From an uncultured SAR92 cluster bacterium (lineage in GTDB: Bacteria; Pseudomonadota; Gammaproteobacteria; Pseudomonadales; Porticoccaceae): a stretch of DNA of 64,000 nucleotides. Position 1 is the first letter of the stretch. Each line of letters opens with the position of its first letter. The notes beneath the pieces are model-generated. The model made no database searches. It was not told the DNA's origin and saw nothing but the letters and a program-made list of their open reading frames with translations. The stretch spans positions 62,001 to 126,000 of the forward strand of contig CABZOI010000005.1 in NCBI GenBank assembly GCA_902527245.1. Reading direction: 5' to 3'. Shown here piece by piece: positions 1 to 8,854 of this stretch. The translations under genes and the position numbers were made by a program.

Positions 1-421
1 TTGCATCATTTAATGCTACCCATGCACCTGTAATTGAGGCAGTTCTTGTACCTCCGTCTGCTTGAATCACATCACAATCAATAAATACAGTCCGCTCTCC
101 GAGTCTGGACAAATCTACAGCTGCTCTCAATGAGCGCCCTATTAGGCGCTGAATTTCTTGAGTGCGTCCTTTCTGCTTTCCTCTAACGGACTCACGATCC
201 ATTCTAGCTTTAGTAGATCGAGGAATCATGCCGTATTCTGCAGTTATCCAGCCAGAATTTTTACCCCTTAAAAATCTAGGCACAGACTCCTCAATACTTG
301 CAGTGCAAAGCACTTTCGTTCCTCCAATCTCAATTAGAACAGATCCCTCCGCAGTGCTAAGGAAATCATGGGAAATTTTAAAATCTCTCAAATCGTGAGG
401 TTGGCGTCCATCATGTCTCAA
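1..421 (-). CDS. rph: Ribonuclease PH, N-terminal part (cut by window edge)
   Basis: Phosphorolytic 3'-5' exoribonuclease that trims tRNA 3' ends. Translation of the minus strand gives an RNase PH N-terminus of about 140 residues with the family blocks [47 protein letters not shown] and [18 protein letters not shown]. The reading frame opens at a TTG (419-421) behind AGAGGA; no in-frame ATG lies near, so a TTG start is likely. The C-terminal part lies beyond position 1. It is divergent from yicC, the usual gammaproteobacterial arrangement. Confidence 0.93.
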   Translation of the reverse strand, partial: MRHDGRQPHDLRDFKISHDFLSTAEGSVLIEIGGTKVLCTASIEESVPRFLRGKNSGWITAEYGMIPRSTKARMDRESVRGKQKGRTQEIQRLIGRSLRAAVDLSRLGERTVFIDCDVIQADGGTRTASITGAWVALNDA

Positions 422-511
422 AACTAATATCCTCTCATTTTTTACACTAAGTGTATCACCTATGAGCATTGCTTTGATAATATAAGCACACACACTTAAT
501 AGGGAGAATTA

Positions 512-1375
512 ATGCCAAATAGTATGACTGCATTTAGCCGGATTGATGTTAACAGTGAGTTCGGCTCATTAATTTTTGAATTAAAATCAGTAAATCACCG
601 ATTTATAGAAATTAACTTTAAAATTCCAGAGCTTTTCAAAAAGCTTGAACTTCAAATGCGTGATCTTTTAAAAGAGGCGTTAGTAAGAGGTAAGGTTGAA
701 TGTTCAATTATCATCAATGAAAACACGGTACTCAGTGAAACAAAAATTGATCAAGCGCAGCTTGAAAATTACTTGGACTTGATGCAAAAGGTCAAAAGTA
801 AAGTAGGAGAACCAGACAAAATTTCTATCACTGATGTTCTGAATCTCCCAGGGGTTTTAAATCAGAAACCCGTAGAGTCAAATGGCCTAGAAAAGTTCTG
901 CCTTGAAGGGTTCAAAGAAACTATAAAAAAATTAAAAGAGTTCAGAGAAATAGAAGGTAAAAAATTAAAAAAAGATATAACTGAAAAAATTAAATTCATA
1001 GATGTCCATCTAGAAAGTTTAGAGAAAGAGCTCCCAAGACTACTTGACTTGAATAGAAAAAGACTAGAAAAAAGGATATCCGATCTAGCAGTGCAAATTG
1101 ATAGAGATAGACTCGATCAAGAAATGGTACTTTTGGCAAATCGTTCGGATATTGACGAAGAGATTGTTAGGTTAAGATCTCACAGTAGTGAGGTGATAAG
1201 GCTTTTAGATACCGATAATGCAATTGGCAGAAAATTGGATTTTCTAATGCAAGAGATGAACAGAGAAGCCAATACCATTGGCTCAAAATCACTGTCTGAA
1301 TTCACCAGTAAAGTTGCAATTGAATTGAAAGTTTTAATAGAACAAATCAGAGAGCAAGTTCAAAATATTGAATAA
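512..1375 (+). CDS. yicC: YicC family protein (RNase-type stress protein)
   Basis: YicC family protein of 287 residues, the same length as E. coli YicC, which has been linked to endoribonuclease activity and small-RNA turnover. The N-terminus reads MPNSMTAFSRIDVNSEFG and the C-terminal DUF1732 part keeps ANRSDIDEEIVRLRSH and GRKLDFLMQEMNREANTIGSKS, both hallmarks. The start has a good ribosome site (GGGAGA, about 6 bases upstream). Divergent from rph with 90 bases between. Family assignment is firm; the substrate is unknown. Confidence 0.95.
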   Translation: MPNSMTAFSRIDVNSEFGSLIFELKSVNHRFIEINFKIPELFKKLELQMRDLLKEALVRGKVECSIIINENTVLSETKIDQAQLENYLDLMQKVKSKVGEPDKISITDVLNLPGVLNQKPVESNGLEKFCLEGFKETIKKLKEFREIEGKKLKKDITEKIKFIDVHLESLEKELPRLLDLNRKRLEKRISDLAVQIDRDRLDQEMVLLANRSDIDEEIVRLRSHSSEVIRLLDTDNAIGRKLDFLMQEMNREANTIGSKSLSEFTSKVAIELKVLIEQIREQVQNIE

Positions 1376-1381
1376 TTAAAC

Positions 1382-1624
1382 CTAATGATCTCTATGAATC
1401 TGATCGATATAGCCATGGTCAGACATACACTCACCAAAAGATACTAACGTCTCATCACTCATAGTGATTTCATTGGCTTCAGGCAATCGTGAAGCAACTG
1501 ACGAGCAATATTTTGATAGCTCAGCCGCTTCCTCTCCAGGGGTCAATGGCCCGAGCAAACAACCCCCAAGAAAAAGTGCACTTAAACTCGATAAAAACGT
1601 TAATAATTGGTGTTTAATTCTCAA
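1382..1624 (-). CDS. Small predicted lipoprotein, unknown function
   Basis: Unrecognised 80-residue protein. It begins with a basic, hydrophobic signal sequence ending in a lipobox (LFLGGC, Cys22), so it is probably a lipoprotein of about 59 mature residues. The mature part is acidic and has two further cysteines (SKYCSS and FGECMSD) that could form a disulfide. The start is TTG, preceded by AGGA at good spacing. It ends 6 bases from the yicC stop, convergent. The lipobox, ribosome site and tight packing argue that it is real. Confidence 0.6.
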   Translation of the reverse strand: MRIKHQLLTFLSSLSALFLGGCLLGPLTPGEEAAELSKYCSSVASRLPEANEITMSDETLVSFGECMSDHGYIDQIHRDH

Positions 1625-1651
1625 AATTTGTTCCTAAATCAGATCACCTGA

Positions 1652-2122
1652 TCAGACAGCATCTAAAAAATTGCGCACTACATAAATACCTTGAGCTTTC
1701 GCAATTATTTGTTCAGCCTCATCTCGAATAATAACTTTTGTTTCAAATTTATGCTGTCCAGAGGATTCAAGATCTTGCCTCAATGCCCTTACAGCAATCT
1801 CATCAAACTCCAATTCACCATATATCCCGCTATTTGCTGGATTTATGAAATTGATTTCCAAATTTGCAACAACTGGTTGAAATTGTGAGCTTTCACAATT
1901 GTGCATAACAACTAAACCACCTAAATACTCTGCCGTCATCCAGATTGGGCCTGCATGCATAATGTTTAAGTGATTTTTAGTATAATCACACAAAGGGGTG
2001 TAACACTTATAGACATTATCTATCAAGCTTTTCGCTTCCAAGCCAATTACTGTGTAGATAGGGCAAAGCTGTCTAGCCTTCTCGGTATATCGCTCAAGTG
2101 ATAATTTGTCCTTATTTTTCAT
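1652..2122 (-). CDS. Hotdog-fold protein, DUF4442-like putative thioesterase
   Basis: 156-residue protein resembling the DUF4442/YiiD C-terminal hotdog group. The LNIMHAGPIWMTAEYLGGLVVM stretch (about residues 52-73) looks like the central helix and substrate cleft of hotdog thioesterases, followed by beta-strand-like repeats (LEINFINPANSGIYGELEF, FETKVIIRDEAEQIIAKAQGIYVV). No signal peptide, so cytoplasmic. An acyl-CoA or acyl-ACP thioesterase role is inference from fold only. It lies upstream of the small lipoprotein with a 27-base gap and is divergent from gmk. Confidence 0.6.
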   Translation of the reverse strand: MKNKDKLSLERYTEKARQLCPIYTVIGLEAKSLIDNVYKCYTPLCDYTKNHLNIMHAGPIWMTAEYLGGLVVMHNCESSQFQPVVANLEINFINPANSGIYGELEFDEIAVRALRQDLESSGQHKFETKVIIRDEAEQIIAKAQGIYVVRNFLDAV

Positions 2123-2213
2123 AGTAAATAAATACGTAAAATAGGTTTGAAATAATGATACTGCAAAAACTTTAATTTTCTAAATACTGAATGTTTTGAT
2201 AGTGTTAGAATTA

Positions 2214-2229
2214 AAGAAATCAATTTCTT
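2214..2229. promoter_or_regulatory. Inverted repeat just upstream of gmk start
   Basis: AAGAAAT-CA-ATTTCTT, perfect 7-base arms with a 2-base centre, ending 8 bases before the gmk ATG where a Shine-Dalgarno would sit. It could be an operator or a weak RNA hairpin affecting translation. The arms are AT-rich, so chance is possible. Confidence 0.25.
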
Positions 2230-2237
2230 AAATAAGT

Positions 2238-2846
2238 ATGAAACAAGGACGTCTATTTATAATTTCTGCTCCCTCAGGAGCAGGAAAAACCAGCTTGATT
2301 AGCCACGTGACAGATATGCGTTCCGATATCAAGGTGAGCATTTCGCACACAACTCGTCTGCCTCGACCAAAAGAAAAAGATGGTGTGGATTATTTTTTTA
2401 TACAAAAAAATGAATTTGACGAAATGATCTGTAAAGATGAATTTATAGAACATGCAATCATCTATGACCACAAATATGGAACATCACGAAAATCTGTAAA
2501 AAAAATCACGGACGCTGGCCTTCATGTCATACTGGAAATAGACTGGCAAGGCGCAGCCCAAGTGCGGAAGCAATTTAGCTCTACCACCAGCATTTTTATC
2601 TTGCCTCCGTCCATGCAAGATCTTGAGGATCGATTAAAAAAAAGGGCGCAGGATGACGACAAAACCATTTCCAGGCGTCTTACATTTGCAAAAAATGAAA
2701 TAAAGCACTGTATTGATTTTGATTACTTTATTATCAATCAAGATTTTGACATATCGGTTCGAGAACTTTTATCAATAATTGATTCAGAAAAGAATAAAAT
2801 ATCTAATCTTAATTATTCTGATGTTTTAACGAAGTTACTAAACTGA
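2238..2846 (+). CDS. gmk: Guanylate kinase
   Basis: Phosphorylates GMP to GDP with ATP; cytosolic and essential in GTP supply. 202 residues, typical for the family. P-loop SAPSGAGKT at residues 10-18; the GMP-binding block ISHTTRLPRPKEKDGVDYFF follows, then EWxxxxxxYGTS-like EHAIIYDHKYGTS and the ILEIDWQGAAQV strand. The ribosome site is weak (TAAG) and an inverted repeat sits just upstream. First gene of the gmk-rpoZ-spoT-ridA set. Confidence 0.97.
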   Translation: MKQGRLFIISAPSGAGKTSLISHVTDMRSDIKVSISHTTRLPRPKEKDGVDYFFIQKNEFDEMICKDEFIEHAIIYDHKYGTSRKSVKKITDAGLHVILEIDWQGAAQVRKQFSSTTSIFILPPSMQDLEDRLKKRAQDDDKTISRRLTFAKNEIKHCIDFDYFIINQDFDISVRELLSIIDSEKNKISNLNYSDVLTKLLN

Positions 2847-2890
2847 CAACCTCAAGGTGACATGTTTTCCCACTTTTTATAATTGGTTGA

Positions 2891-2919
2891 TTGTTGTAAT
2901 AAATTTAATTCGGTAAAAT
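2891..2919 (+). promoter_or_regulatory. Candidate promoter of rpoZ-spoT-ridA
   Basis: TTGTTG (2891-2896), 17-base spacer, TAAAAT (2914-2919), upstream of rpoZ and its ribosome site AAGGA near 2937. Sigma-70-like by spacing and -10; found by eye only. Confidence 0.4.
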
Positions 2920-2946
2920 GTTGGTGGATACAAAGAAGGAAAAATT

Positions 2947-3273
2947 ATGGCTAGAATTACTGTAGAAGATTGTTTAGAAAATGTAGAAAACCGATTTGAA
3001 CTAGTGATGGTAGGTTCAAAACGTGCGCGGCAAATAGCAGTTGAGGGAAAGCCAGCGCTAATTCCTGAAGAAAATGATAAGCCAACAGTTATTGCTCTGA
3101 GAGAAATTGAAGAAGGGCTTGTTAATGCAGATATTCTCACCGAAGTTCCAAAAGATTTTGATATCCTAGACGAAGATAGTCTTGAGACCGAGGCAGATAC
3201 CTCTGAAACATCTGAGGACGACGCGCCAACTGACACGAGCGATAATTCCGAGTCAGAAACCGATTCAGAATAG
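2947..3273 (+). CDS. rpoZ: RNA polymerase omega subunit with acidic tail
   Basis: Omega subunit of RNA polymerase, an assembly chaperone for beta' and part of the ppGpp site. The first 65 residues are canonical ([29 protein letters not shown], then [18 protein letters not shown]). At 108 residues it is longer than E. coli omega (91); the extra C-terminus is an extremely acidic run of Asp, Glu, Ser and Thr. It lies 31 bases before spoT, probably cotranscribed. Confidence 0.96.
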   Translation: MARITVEDCLENVENRFELVMVGSKRARQIAVEGKPALIPEENDKPTVIALREIEEGLVNADILTEVPKDFDILDEDSLETEADTSETSEDDAPTDTSDNSESETDSE

Positions 3274-3304
3274 ATAGTGAACGATTTCGTGAGAGACCTT
3301 ACTC

Positions 3305-5425
3305 ATGTTAAATGGACTAACAGATAAGCTCTCCAGCTACCTCCCCAGTGATGAAATTACTGCAATAGAAAAGGCCTATCTCTATTCAGAAGAATGTCAT
3401 GTTGGGCAACTAAGAGAAAGTGGCGATCCTTACATTACTCACCCTGTAGCAGTTGCCAGTATCTTAGCCGATATGAAAATGGATCATGAGAGCTTAATGG
3501 CGGCATTGTTGCATGACGTGATCGAGGACACCGGCGTTACCAAGAATCAAATATCACGACGGTTTGGACGCACAGTAGCATCATTGGTCGATGGTGTAAG
3601 CAAACTAAGTGAAATAGAGACTGCCTCAAGAGCGGAGCAACAAGCAGACAGCTTTCAGAAAATGACTTTAGCAATGTCTAAAGACATACGTGTAGTAATG
3701 GTCAAACTCGCAGATCGTTTACACAATATGAGAACGCTTGGTGTCCTATCTACAGAAAAAAGAAGGCGGATAGCCCGAGAGACGATCGATATCTACGCAC
3801 CAATTGCGCAAAGACTAGGTATCAACGATGTTAGGCTTGAATTCGAAAACCTTGGTTTTGCTGCAATGTATCCACTGCGTTATCGTCGCCTGCGTGAAGC
3901 CCTCAGATCATCCAGAAAAAATCGAAAAGAGCTCATTACCGAAATCCATGAGTCAATGGAAATTCGACTAAATAAAGAAAATGTAAATGCAAAAGTAAAA
4001 AGTAGAGAGAAGCACCTCTGGAGCATCTACAAAAAGATGCGAGAGAAAAAGAAGCACTTTAGAGATGTTATGGATGTTTTTGCCTTTCGCCTAATTGTTG
4101 AAAATGTTGATGATTGCTACAGAGCCTTGGGCATAGTCCACAATATATACAAGCCAGTTCCCGGGGAGTTTAAGGATTACATTGCGATACCAAAAGCGAA
4201 TGGTTATCAATCACTCCACACAGTTCTTGTCGGTATGCATGGTGTTGTTATCGAAGTTCAGATACGCACGAGGGAAATGGATGAAATGGCTAACTACGGG
4301 ATTGCAGCGCACTGGGAATATAAAGCCGGGAAAAACAACATAGAAGTCAGTCAAAGAAAAGCGGCCAGATGGGTACAGGATTTACTTGAAATGCAAAGAC
4401 AAGCTGGAAACTCACTGGAATTTTTAGAGCATGTGAAATCAGACCTATTCCCTGATGAAGTATATGTATTCACGCCACAAGGCAAAATTATCGAACTCCC
4501 AAGTGGAGCAACGCCTATAGATTTTGCGTACTCACTACATACAGACTTGGGTGATAGTTGTATTGCGTGTCATGTAGATGGTGAACTTACACCACTTTCT
4601 GAACCTTTAGAGAGTGGACAAAAGGTTGAAATAATAAATACTCCAGGCGCTCAACCAAATCCAAATTGGTTAAACTTCGTGGTCACATCAAAGGCGAGAA
4701 GTGCAATAAGACATTTCTTGAAAAATCAACAACATGATGAATCCGTGGAACTAGGGAAAAGACTTTTAGACCAAGCACTTAAAAATATTGGTACTAACTA
4801 CAAAGAACTCAAAAAATCTCAGATTAAAAAATTACTGAAGGAAACCAAATCCTCCACTTTTGAATTTGTACTTCAACAGATTGGTTTGGGTAACCGAGTG
4901 CCATTTGCTGTAGCAAATATCTTAGTTCCAGCTGACAAAAGAAAAACAACAGAGCAGAAAAAAAATTCTGACTCACCGGTTGTGATCGATTCGTCTGAAG
5001 GACTAATAGTGCAATATGGAAAATGTTGTCGTCCAATTCTGGGAGATCCAATTCTTGGGCATTTAACGCCAGGGAAAGGTCTTGTTATCCATCGAGATGC
5101 ATGTAGAAATCTCAAAGAAATTAGGAAGAATCCCGAGAAATGTATGCCTTTAGTTTGGTCTTCTGTCGTGAAGGGAGAATTTGCTGTTGAACTCAAAGTG
5201 GAACTTCGGCCTGAAAGAGGATTCATAGCGGCACTCGCATCCAGAATTACAGAGGCAGACGCTACAATAGATCAAATTAGTGTTACTGAGAAAGATGCAT
5301 ATACTAGTATTATTAATATTGTTCTAACTGTTCGAGATAGAGCGCACCTGGCAAAAATTATGAGACGAACACGAAGTCTAAAACCTGTTCATCGTGTTCA
5401 TCGAGTTAAAAACACATTAGCATAA
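3305..5425 (+). CDS. spoT: Bifunctional (p)ppGpp synthetase/hydrolase SpoT
   Basis: Makes and degrades the alarmone (p)ppGpp. 706 residues, matching the RelA/SpoT family. Order: HD hydrolase domain with HDxxED at residues 70-75 (intact, so hydrolase likely active), synthetase domain with DVFAFRLIVENVDDCY and IAIPKANGYQSLHT, TGS domain starting near VYVFTPQGKIIELPSGATPIDFAY, then the zinc-finger/helical part and a C-terminal ACT domain. Sits between rpoZ and ridA in the standard gammaproteobacterial order; the ridA start is 17 bases downstream. Confidence 0.97.
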   Translation: MLNGLTDKLSSYLPSDEITAIEKAYLYSEECHVGQLRESGDPYITHPVAVASILADMKMDHESLMAALLHDVIEDTGVTKNQISRRFGRTVASLVDGVSKLSEIETASRAEQQADSFQKMTLAMSKDIRVVMVKLADRLHNMRTLGVLSTEKRRRIARETIDIYAPIAQRLGINDVRLEFENLGFAAMYPLRYRRLREALRSSRKNRKELITEIHESMEIRLNKENVNAKVKSREKHLWSIYKKMREKKKHFRDVMDVFAFRLIVENVDDCYRALGIVHNIYKPVPGEFKDYIAIPKANGYQSLHTVLVGMHGVVIEVQIRTREMDEMANYGIAAHWEYKAGKNNIEVSQRKAARWVQDLLEMQRQAGNSLEFLEHVKSDLFPDEVYVFTPQGKIIELPSGATPIDFAYSLHTDLGDSCIACHVDGELTPLSEPLESGQKVEIINTPGAQPNPNWLNFVVTSKARSAIRHFLKNQQHDESVELGKRLLDQALKNIGTNYKELKKSQIKKLLKETKSSTFEFVLQQIGLGNRVPFAVANILVPADKRKTTEQKKNSDSPVVIDSSEGLIVQYGKCCRPILGDPILGHLTPGKGLVIHRDACRNLKEIRKNPEKCMPLVWSSVVKGEFAVELKVELRPERGFIAALASRITEADATIDQISVTEKDAYTSIINIVLTVRDRAHLAKIMRRTRSLKPVHRVHRVKNTLA

Positions 5426-5442
5426 TTTGAAAGGGAAAAAGT

Positions 5443-5826
5443 ATGGCAAATAAAGCAGTAATAAAAACTCAAAAAGCGCCTGCTGCTATCGGACCCTATT
5501 CGCAAGCAATCAAAGTGAACAACACCGTTTATTTGTCAGGTCAAATCCCCCTCGTTCCGGAAACAATGGAACTTGTCGGTTCAGATATCGTGGATCAAGC
5601 GACTCAAGTCTTTAAAAATTTGTCTGCAGTTTGCGAGGCTGCTGGTGGAACACTCAAAAATATTGTGAAACTAAATATCTTTTTAACAGATTTGAGTGAC
5701 TTTCAGCTAGTTAACGAGGTAATGAAAAAAAATATGGTTGAACCTTTTCCCGCAAGAGCTGCAATTGGTGTTAAACAATTACCACGAGATGCCAAAATAG
5801 AAATGGATGGTGTAATGGTGCTCTAA
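5443..5826 (+). CDS. ridA: RidA family reactive imine deaminase
   Basis: Hydrolyses reactive enamine/imine intermediates released by PLP enzymes, protecting isoleucine and other pathways. 127 residues, usual RidA length. Conserved GPYSQAI near residue 17, YLSGQIP near 30, and the substrate-binding Arg105 in [20 protein letters not shown]. Ribosome site AAAGGGA. Downstream of spoT in the same operon; its stop is one base from the stop of the convergent next gene. Confidence 0.95.
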   Translation: MANKAVIKTQKAPAAIGPYSQAIKVNNTVYLSGQIPLVPETMELVGSDIVDQATQVFKNLSAVCEAAGGTLKNIVKLNIFLTDLSDFQLVNEVMKKNMVEPFPARAAIGVKQLPRDAKIEMDGVMVL

Positions 5827-5827
5827 T

Positions 5828-6679
5828 TTAAGGTAGGTTTAGATCTATCTTTTCAATGATATTCTCGTAACCTTCTTTGTAAGAGGGATATTTCAACCTA
5901 AATCCTGTGCCCAATAGCAAATTATTTTTTAACCTGTAGCCTTTATGGGAATCCTCAATTTTTTTATCCAAAGTCACATTCAACTTTTTAGCTAACCAAA
6001 ATCTAATATCAGTCTGTTTCACTGGAACATTATCAGTACCAATATAAAGATTTTCTAGTACCGAACCATCTACATGTCTGTCTACAAGAAAAGCGATAAA
6101 CCTCACGCAATCTTCTATGTGGATACGATTAGTCCAAGTATCTGAGGATACGTTACCACCGAATCCATTTAAAACACTGTGAAGCAGATGACATCTGTGT
6201 TCACCATATATCCCTGAAAATCTAATGATCACCGTTTTTCCGTCATAAGAGTTAATTTTGTTTTCTGCACAAATAAGTGCCTTAACATACTCATCAGAAT
6301 TTACTAATGGAGTACTCTCATCAACTGTAGCTTCATTCGAATCCCGATATACCCTTGTGCTAGAAACCCAAATAATTAACTTTGGCTTCTTTAAAGCATT
6401 GTCCAACGCGTACTTAATTGAGGAAGCTCCCTCAAAATATGTAGTCCAATATCCACGAGGACTGTATTCGTCTGGCGTGAGTGTCACGATAACAATATCA
6501 AAATCTTTAGACATAACAGACTGCATATTCTCTCTGTCCAAAATATCTGCGAAAATAGGGATTAGAGGCGGCTGAACATTAGCTATCTGACGACGAACTC
6601 CAAAACATTGATGAAAATCACAGACATATTTACCAAATCGGTTACCAATATCACCGCAACCCAACCACAATATTTTCAA
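5828..6679 (-). CDS. NAD(P)-dependent epimerase/SDR family protein (YeeZ-like)
   Basis: 283-residue Rossmann protein of the extended SDR family, closest in look to YeeZ-type proteins. The nucleotide loop GCGDIGNRFG starts at residue 7; VSSTRVYRD and VIIRFSGIYG follow the epimerase pattern, although the usual YxxxK is not clear. Cytoplasmic. Substrate unknown. It is convergent with ridA (one-base gap) and divergent from recG across 118 bases. Confidence 0.75.
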   Translation of the reverse strand: MKILWLGCGDIGNRFGKYVCDFHQCFGVRRQIANVQPPLIPIFADILDRENMQSVMSKDFDIVIVTLTPDEYSPRGYWTTYFEGASSIKYALDNALKKPKLIIWVSSTRVYRDSNEATVDESTPLVNSDEYVKALICAENKINSYDGKTVIIRFSGIYGEHRCHLLHSVLNGFGGNVSSDTWTNRIHIEDCVRFIAFLVDRHVDGSVLENLYIGTDNVPVKQTDIRFWLAKKLNVTLDKKIEDSHKGYRLKNNLLLGTGFRLKYPSYKEGYENIIEKIDLNLP

Positions 6680-6733
6680 AGTAAAATTCCCATCACTATT
6701 TTTGATACGCGACTATCTAATATTTTAAGCCGC

Positions 6734-6769
6734 AATAAGCTTGCTTATTACTTCCTCTGGTATTATAAA
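6734..6769 (+). promoter_or_regulatory. recG promoter with palindromic operator candidate
   Basis: A perfect palindrome, AATAAGC-TT-GCTTATT (6734-6749), overlaps a -35-like TTGCTT (6741-6746). A 17-base spacer leads to TATAAA (6764-6769); recG starts at 6798. The arrangement suggests a repressor site over the -35 element. The binding protein is unknown. Confidence 0.4.
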
Positions 6770-6797
6770 TTCTAACTGTTTATACCAAATTTAAGAA

Positions 6798-8852
6798 ATG
6801 ATAGGTCAAATTACTAGGCACGCGTCTCTTCAAACTTTAGAAGGAGTAGGTCCAAAAATATCTGAAAAGCTTGAAAAAATTGGTCTACTGACTTACTCAG
6901 ATATACTCTTTCACCTGCCCCTACGATATATCAATAGAACCGAACTAACGGCTATTAAAGACATAAATGCTAATCATTACGCAGTTATTGAAGGCTTCAT
7001 TGAGTCCAATGCCGTAGTTTTTGGCAGAAAGAGATCGTTTATTTGTAAAGTTACCGATAATACAGGCTCAATAGTAATGAGATTATTTCGGTTCAGTAAT
7101 TCACAAAAAAATCAGTTAAAAACGGGTTCTCATATACGGTGTTTTGGAAGGGCTCAAAAAGGACCATCTGGACTTGAATTTTATCACCCAGAATATATCT
7201 TAGGAGCAGTAGAAAAATTGCCTCCTCTTGATAGGACGTTAAGTCCCATATATCCGAGTACTTCAGGAATTTCGCAAAATAAACTCAGACAAATTAGTAA
7301 ACTAGTTTTCGAACATTTAAAGCCAATAAGTAGTCAAATAACTCAATTTGAAGATCTTAAATTTCTTCACAATCCACCTGCGGATGTTGATTTAAAAAGT
7401 CTTGAATTAGGTATTAATCCAATACAAAAAAAATTAGCACTTGAGGAGCTTACCGCTTTTCAGATTGGATTTCTTACTCAAAGACAGACAATCAAAAATT
7501 TTATATCTCCCCCAATTAAAAGAAACCTTAAATTTGAGGAAATTTTTCTCAAAAACTTAGAGTTTCAAATGACTAATGCCCAGCATCGAGTAGTTTCAGA
7601 GATAGCCACCGATATATCATCTTCGAAACCAATGCTAAGACTTATCCAAGGAGATGTTGGATCCGGTAAAACGGTGGTTGCTGCCTTCTGCGCACTTCAG
7701 CTACTGGCGAATAACAAACAAATCGCATTGATGGCACCGACGGAAATACTTGCTGAACAGCATCGACAAAATTTTGTTAAATGGTTAGCCCCCTTCGATT
7801 ATAAGGTGGAGCTCTTATCCGGTAAAATTAAGGGGACCAACCGCACAAAAATTAATCAAAAATTAGAAAATGGTTCAATAAACGTTATTATTGGAACTCA
7901 TGCACTCTTCCAAGAAAATGTGAAATTTCATGCTTTAGGCTTGATCATCATAGATGAACAACATCGTTTCGGTGTAGGTCAACGTTTAGCTCTTTTAAAG
8001 AAAGGGTTTCAAGCGCAGTTGGATACTTCTCAATTACCTAACCAACTGATTATGACTGCCACTCCAATTCCTAGAACGCTTGCAATGAGTGCATATGCCG
8101 ACCTAGACTTTTCAGTAATTGATGAGCTGCCCCCAGGCAGAAAACCAATCAATACGTCCATAATCAGTGGGAATAGAAGAGACCAAGTAATAAGAAAAAT
8201 CAAAGATATCATTCTTGAAGGAAATCAAGCCTACTGGGTATGCACGTTAATCGAAGAGTCAGATAATCTTGAAGCACAAGCTGCAGAGGTTATTAGTGCC
8301 GAATTGAAATTAGCGTTACCTGAATTATCGATTGGTTTGATCCATGGAAGATTAAAAGCAAAAGAAAAAATTGACATAATTAACAAGTTTAAAAAAAAGG
8401 AAGTAAGTCTTTTAGTAGCTACCACTGTAATTGAAGTTGGTATAGATGCACCAAATGCTACAGTAATGATAATTGAAAATGCTGAGCGTCTTGGTTTATC
8501 GCAATTACACCAGTTAAGGGGAAGAGTTGGTCGTGGAGATGTAGAAAGTTTTTGTATATTAATGTATGACAAACTATCTACTATTGGGCAAAAAAGAATG
8601 CAAATAATGCGTGAAACAAATGACGGATTTAAGATAGCAGAGGCAGATTTAGAACTCAGAGGTGCCGGAGAGATTTTAGGTACTCGTCAAACAGGTGATA
8701 TCTTTTTTAAAATAGCTGAACTCCCGAGAGATGCATCATTATTAACTCAGGCAAAAAAAGACGCTAACAATATTATTGATAATGATCCTGGCTATGGTAA
8801 GGAACTTGTAAGAAACTGGCTGTCAAAGGCTGAAGACTTCTCTCTCGCATAA
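6798..8852 (+). CDS. recG: ATP-dependent DNA helicase RecG
   Basis: Remodels stalled replication forks and branched recombination intermediates. 684 residues, within the usual range. An N-terminal wedge/OB domain (LPLRYINRTE, then the beta-barrel to about residue 130) precedes SF2 helicase motifs: I in QGDVGSGKTVVA, II DEQH in IIIDEQHRFGV, III MTATPIPRTLA, and VI QLRGRVGRG. The C-terminal TRG region (ELRGAGEILGTRQTG) is intact. Ends 2 bases from the convergent PqqB-like gene. Confidence 0.97.
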   Translation: MIGQITRHASLQTLEGVGPKISEKLEKIGLLTYSDILFHLPLRYINRTELTAIKDINANHYAVIEGFIESNAVVFGRKRSFICKVTDNTGSIVMRLFRFSNSQKNQLKTGSHIRCFGRAQKGPSGLEFYHPEYILGAVEKLPPLDRTLSPIYPSTSGISQNKLRQISKLVFEHLKPISSQITQFEDLKFLHNPPADVDLKSLELGINPIQKKLALEELTAFQIGFLTQRQTIKNFISPPIKRNLKFEEIFLKNLEFQMTNAQHRVVSEIATDISSSKPMLRLIQGDVGSGKTVVAAFCALQLLANNKQIALMAPTEILAEQHRQNFVKWLAPFDYKVELLSGKIKGTNRTKINQKLENGSINVIIGTHALFQENVKFHALGLIIIDEQHRFGVGQRLALLKKGFQAQLDTSQLPNQLIMTATPIPRTLAMSAYADLDFSVIDELPPGRKPINTSIISGNRRDQVIRKIKDIILEGNQAYWVCTLIEESDNLEAQAAEVISAELKLALPELSIGLIHGRLKAKEKIDIINKFKKKEVSLLVATTVIEVGIDAPNATVMIIENAERLGLSQLHQLRGRVGRGDVESFCILMYDKLSTIGQKRMQIMRETNDGFKIAEADLELRGAGEILGTRQTGDIFFKIAELPRDASLLTQAKKDANNIIDNDPGYGKELVRNWLSKAEDFSLA

Positions 8853-8854
8853 GG

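Noticed and set aside
4873-5226. 117-residue open frame antisense to spoT
   Set aside because: Shadow frame of a conserved gene; composition not protein-like.
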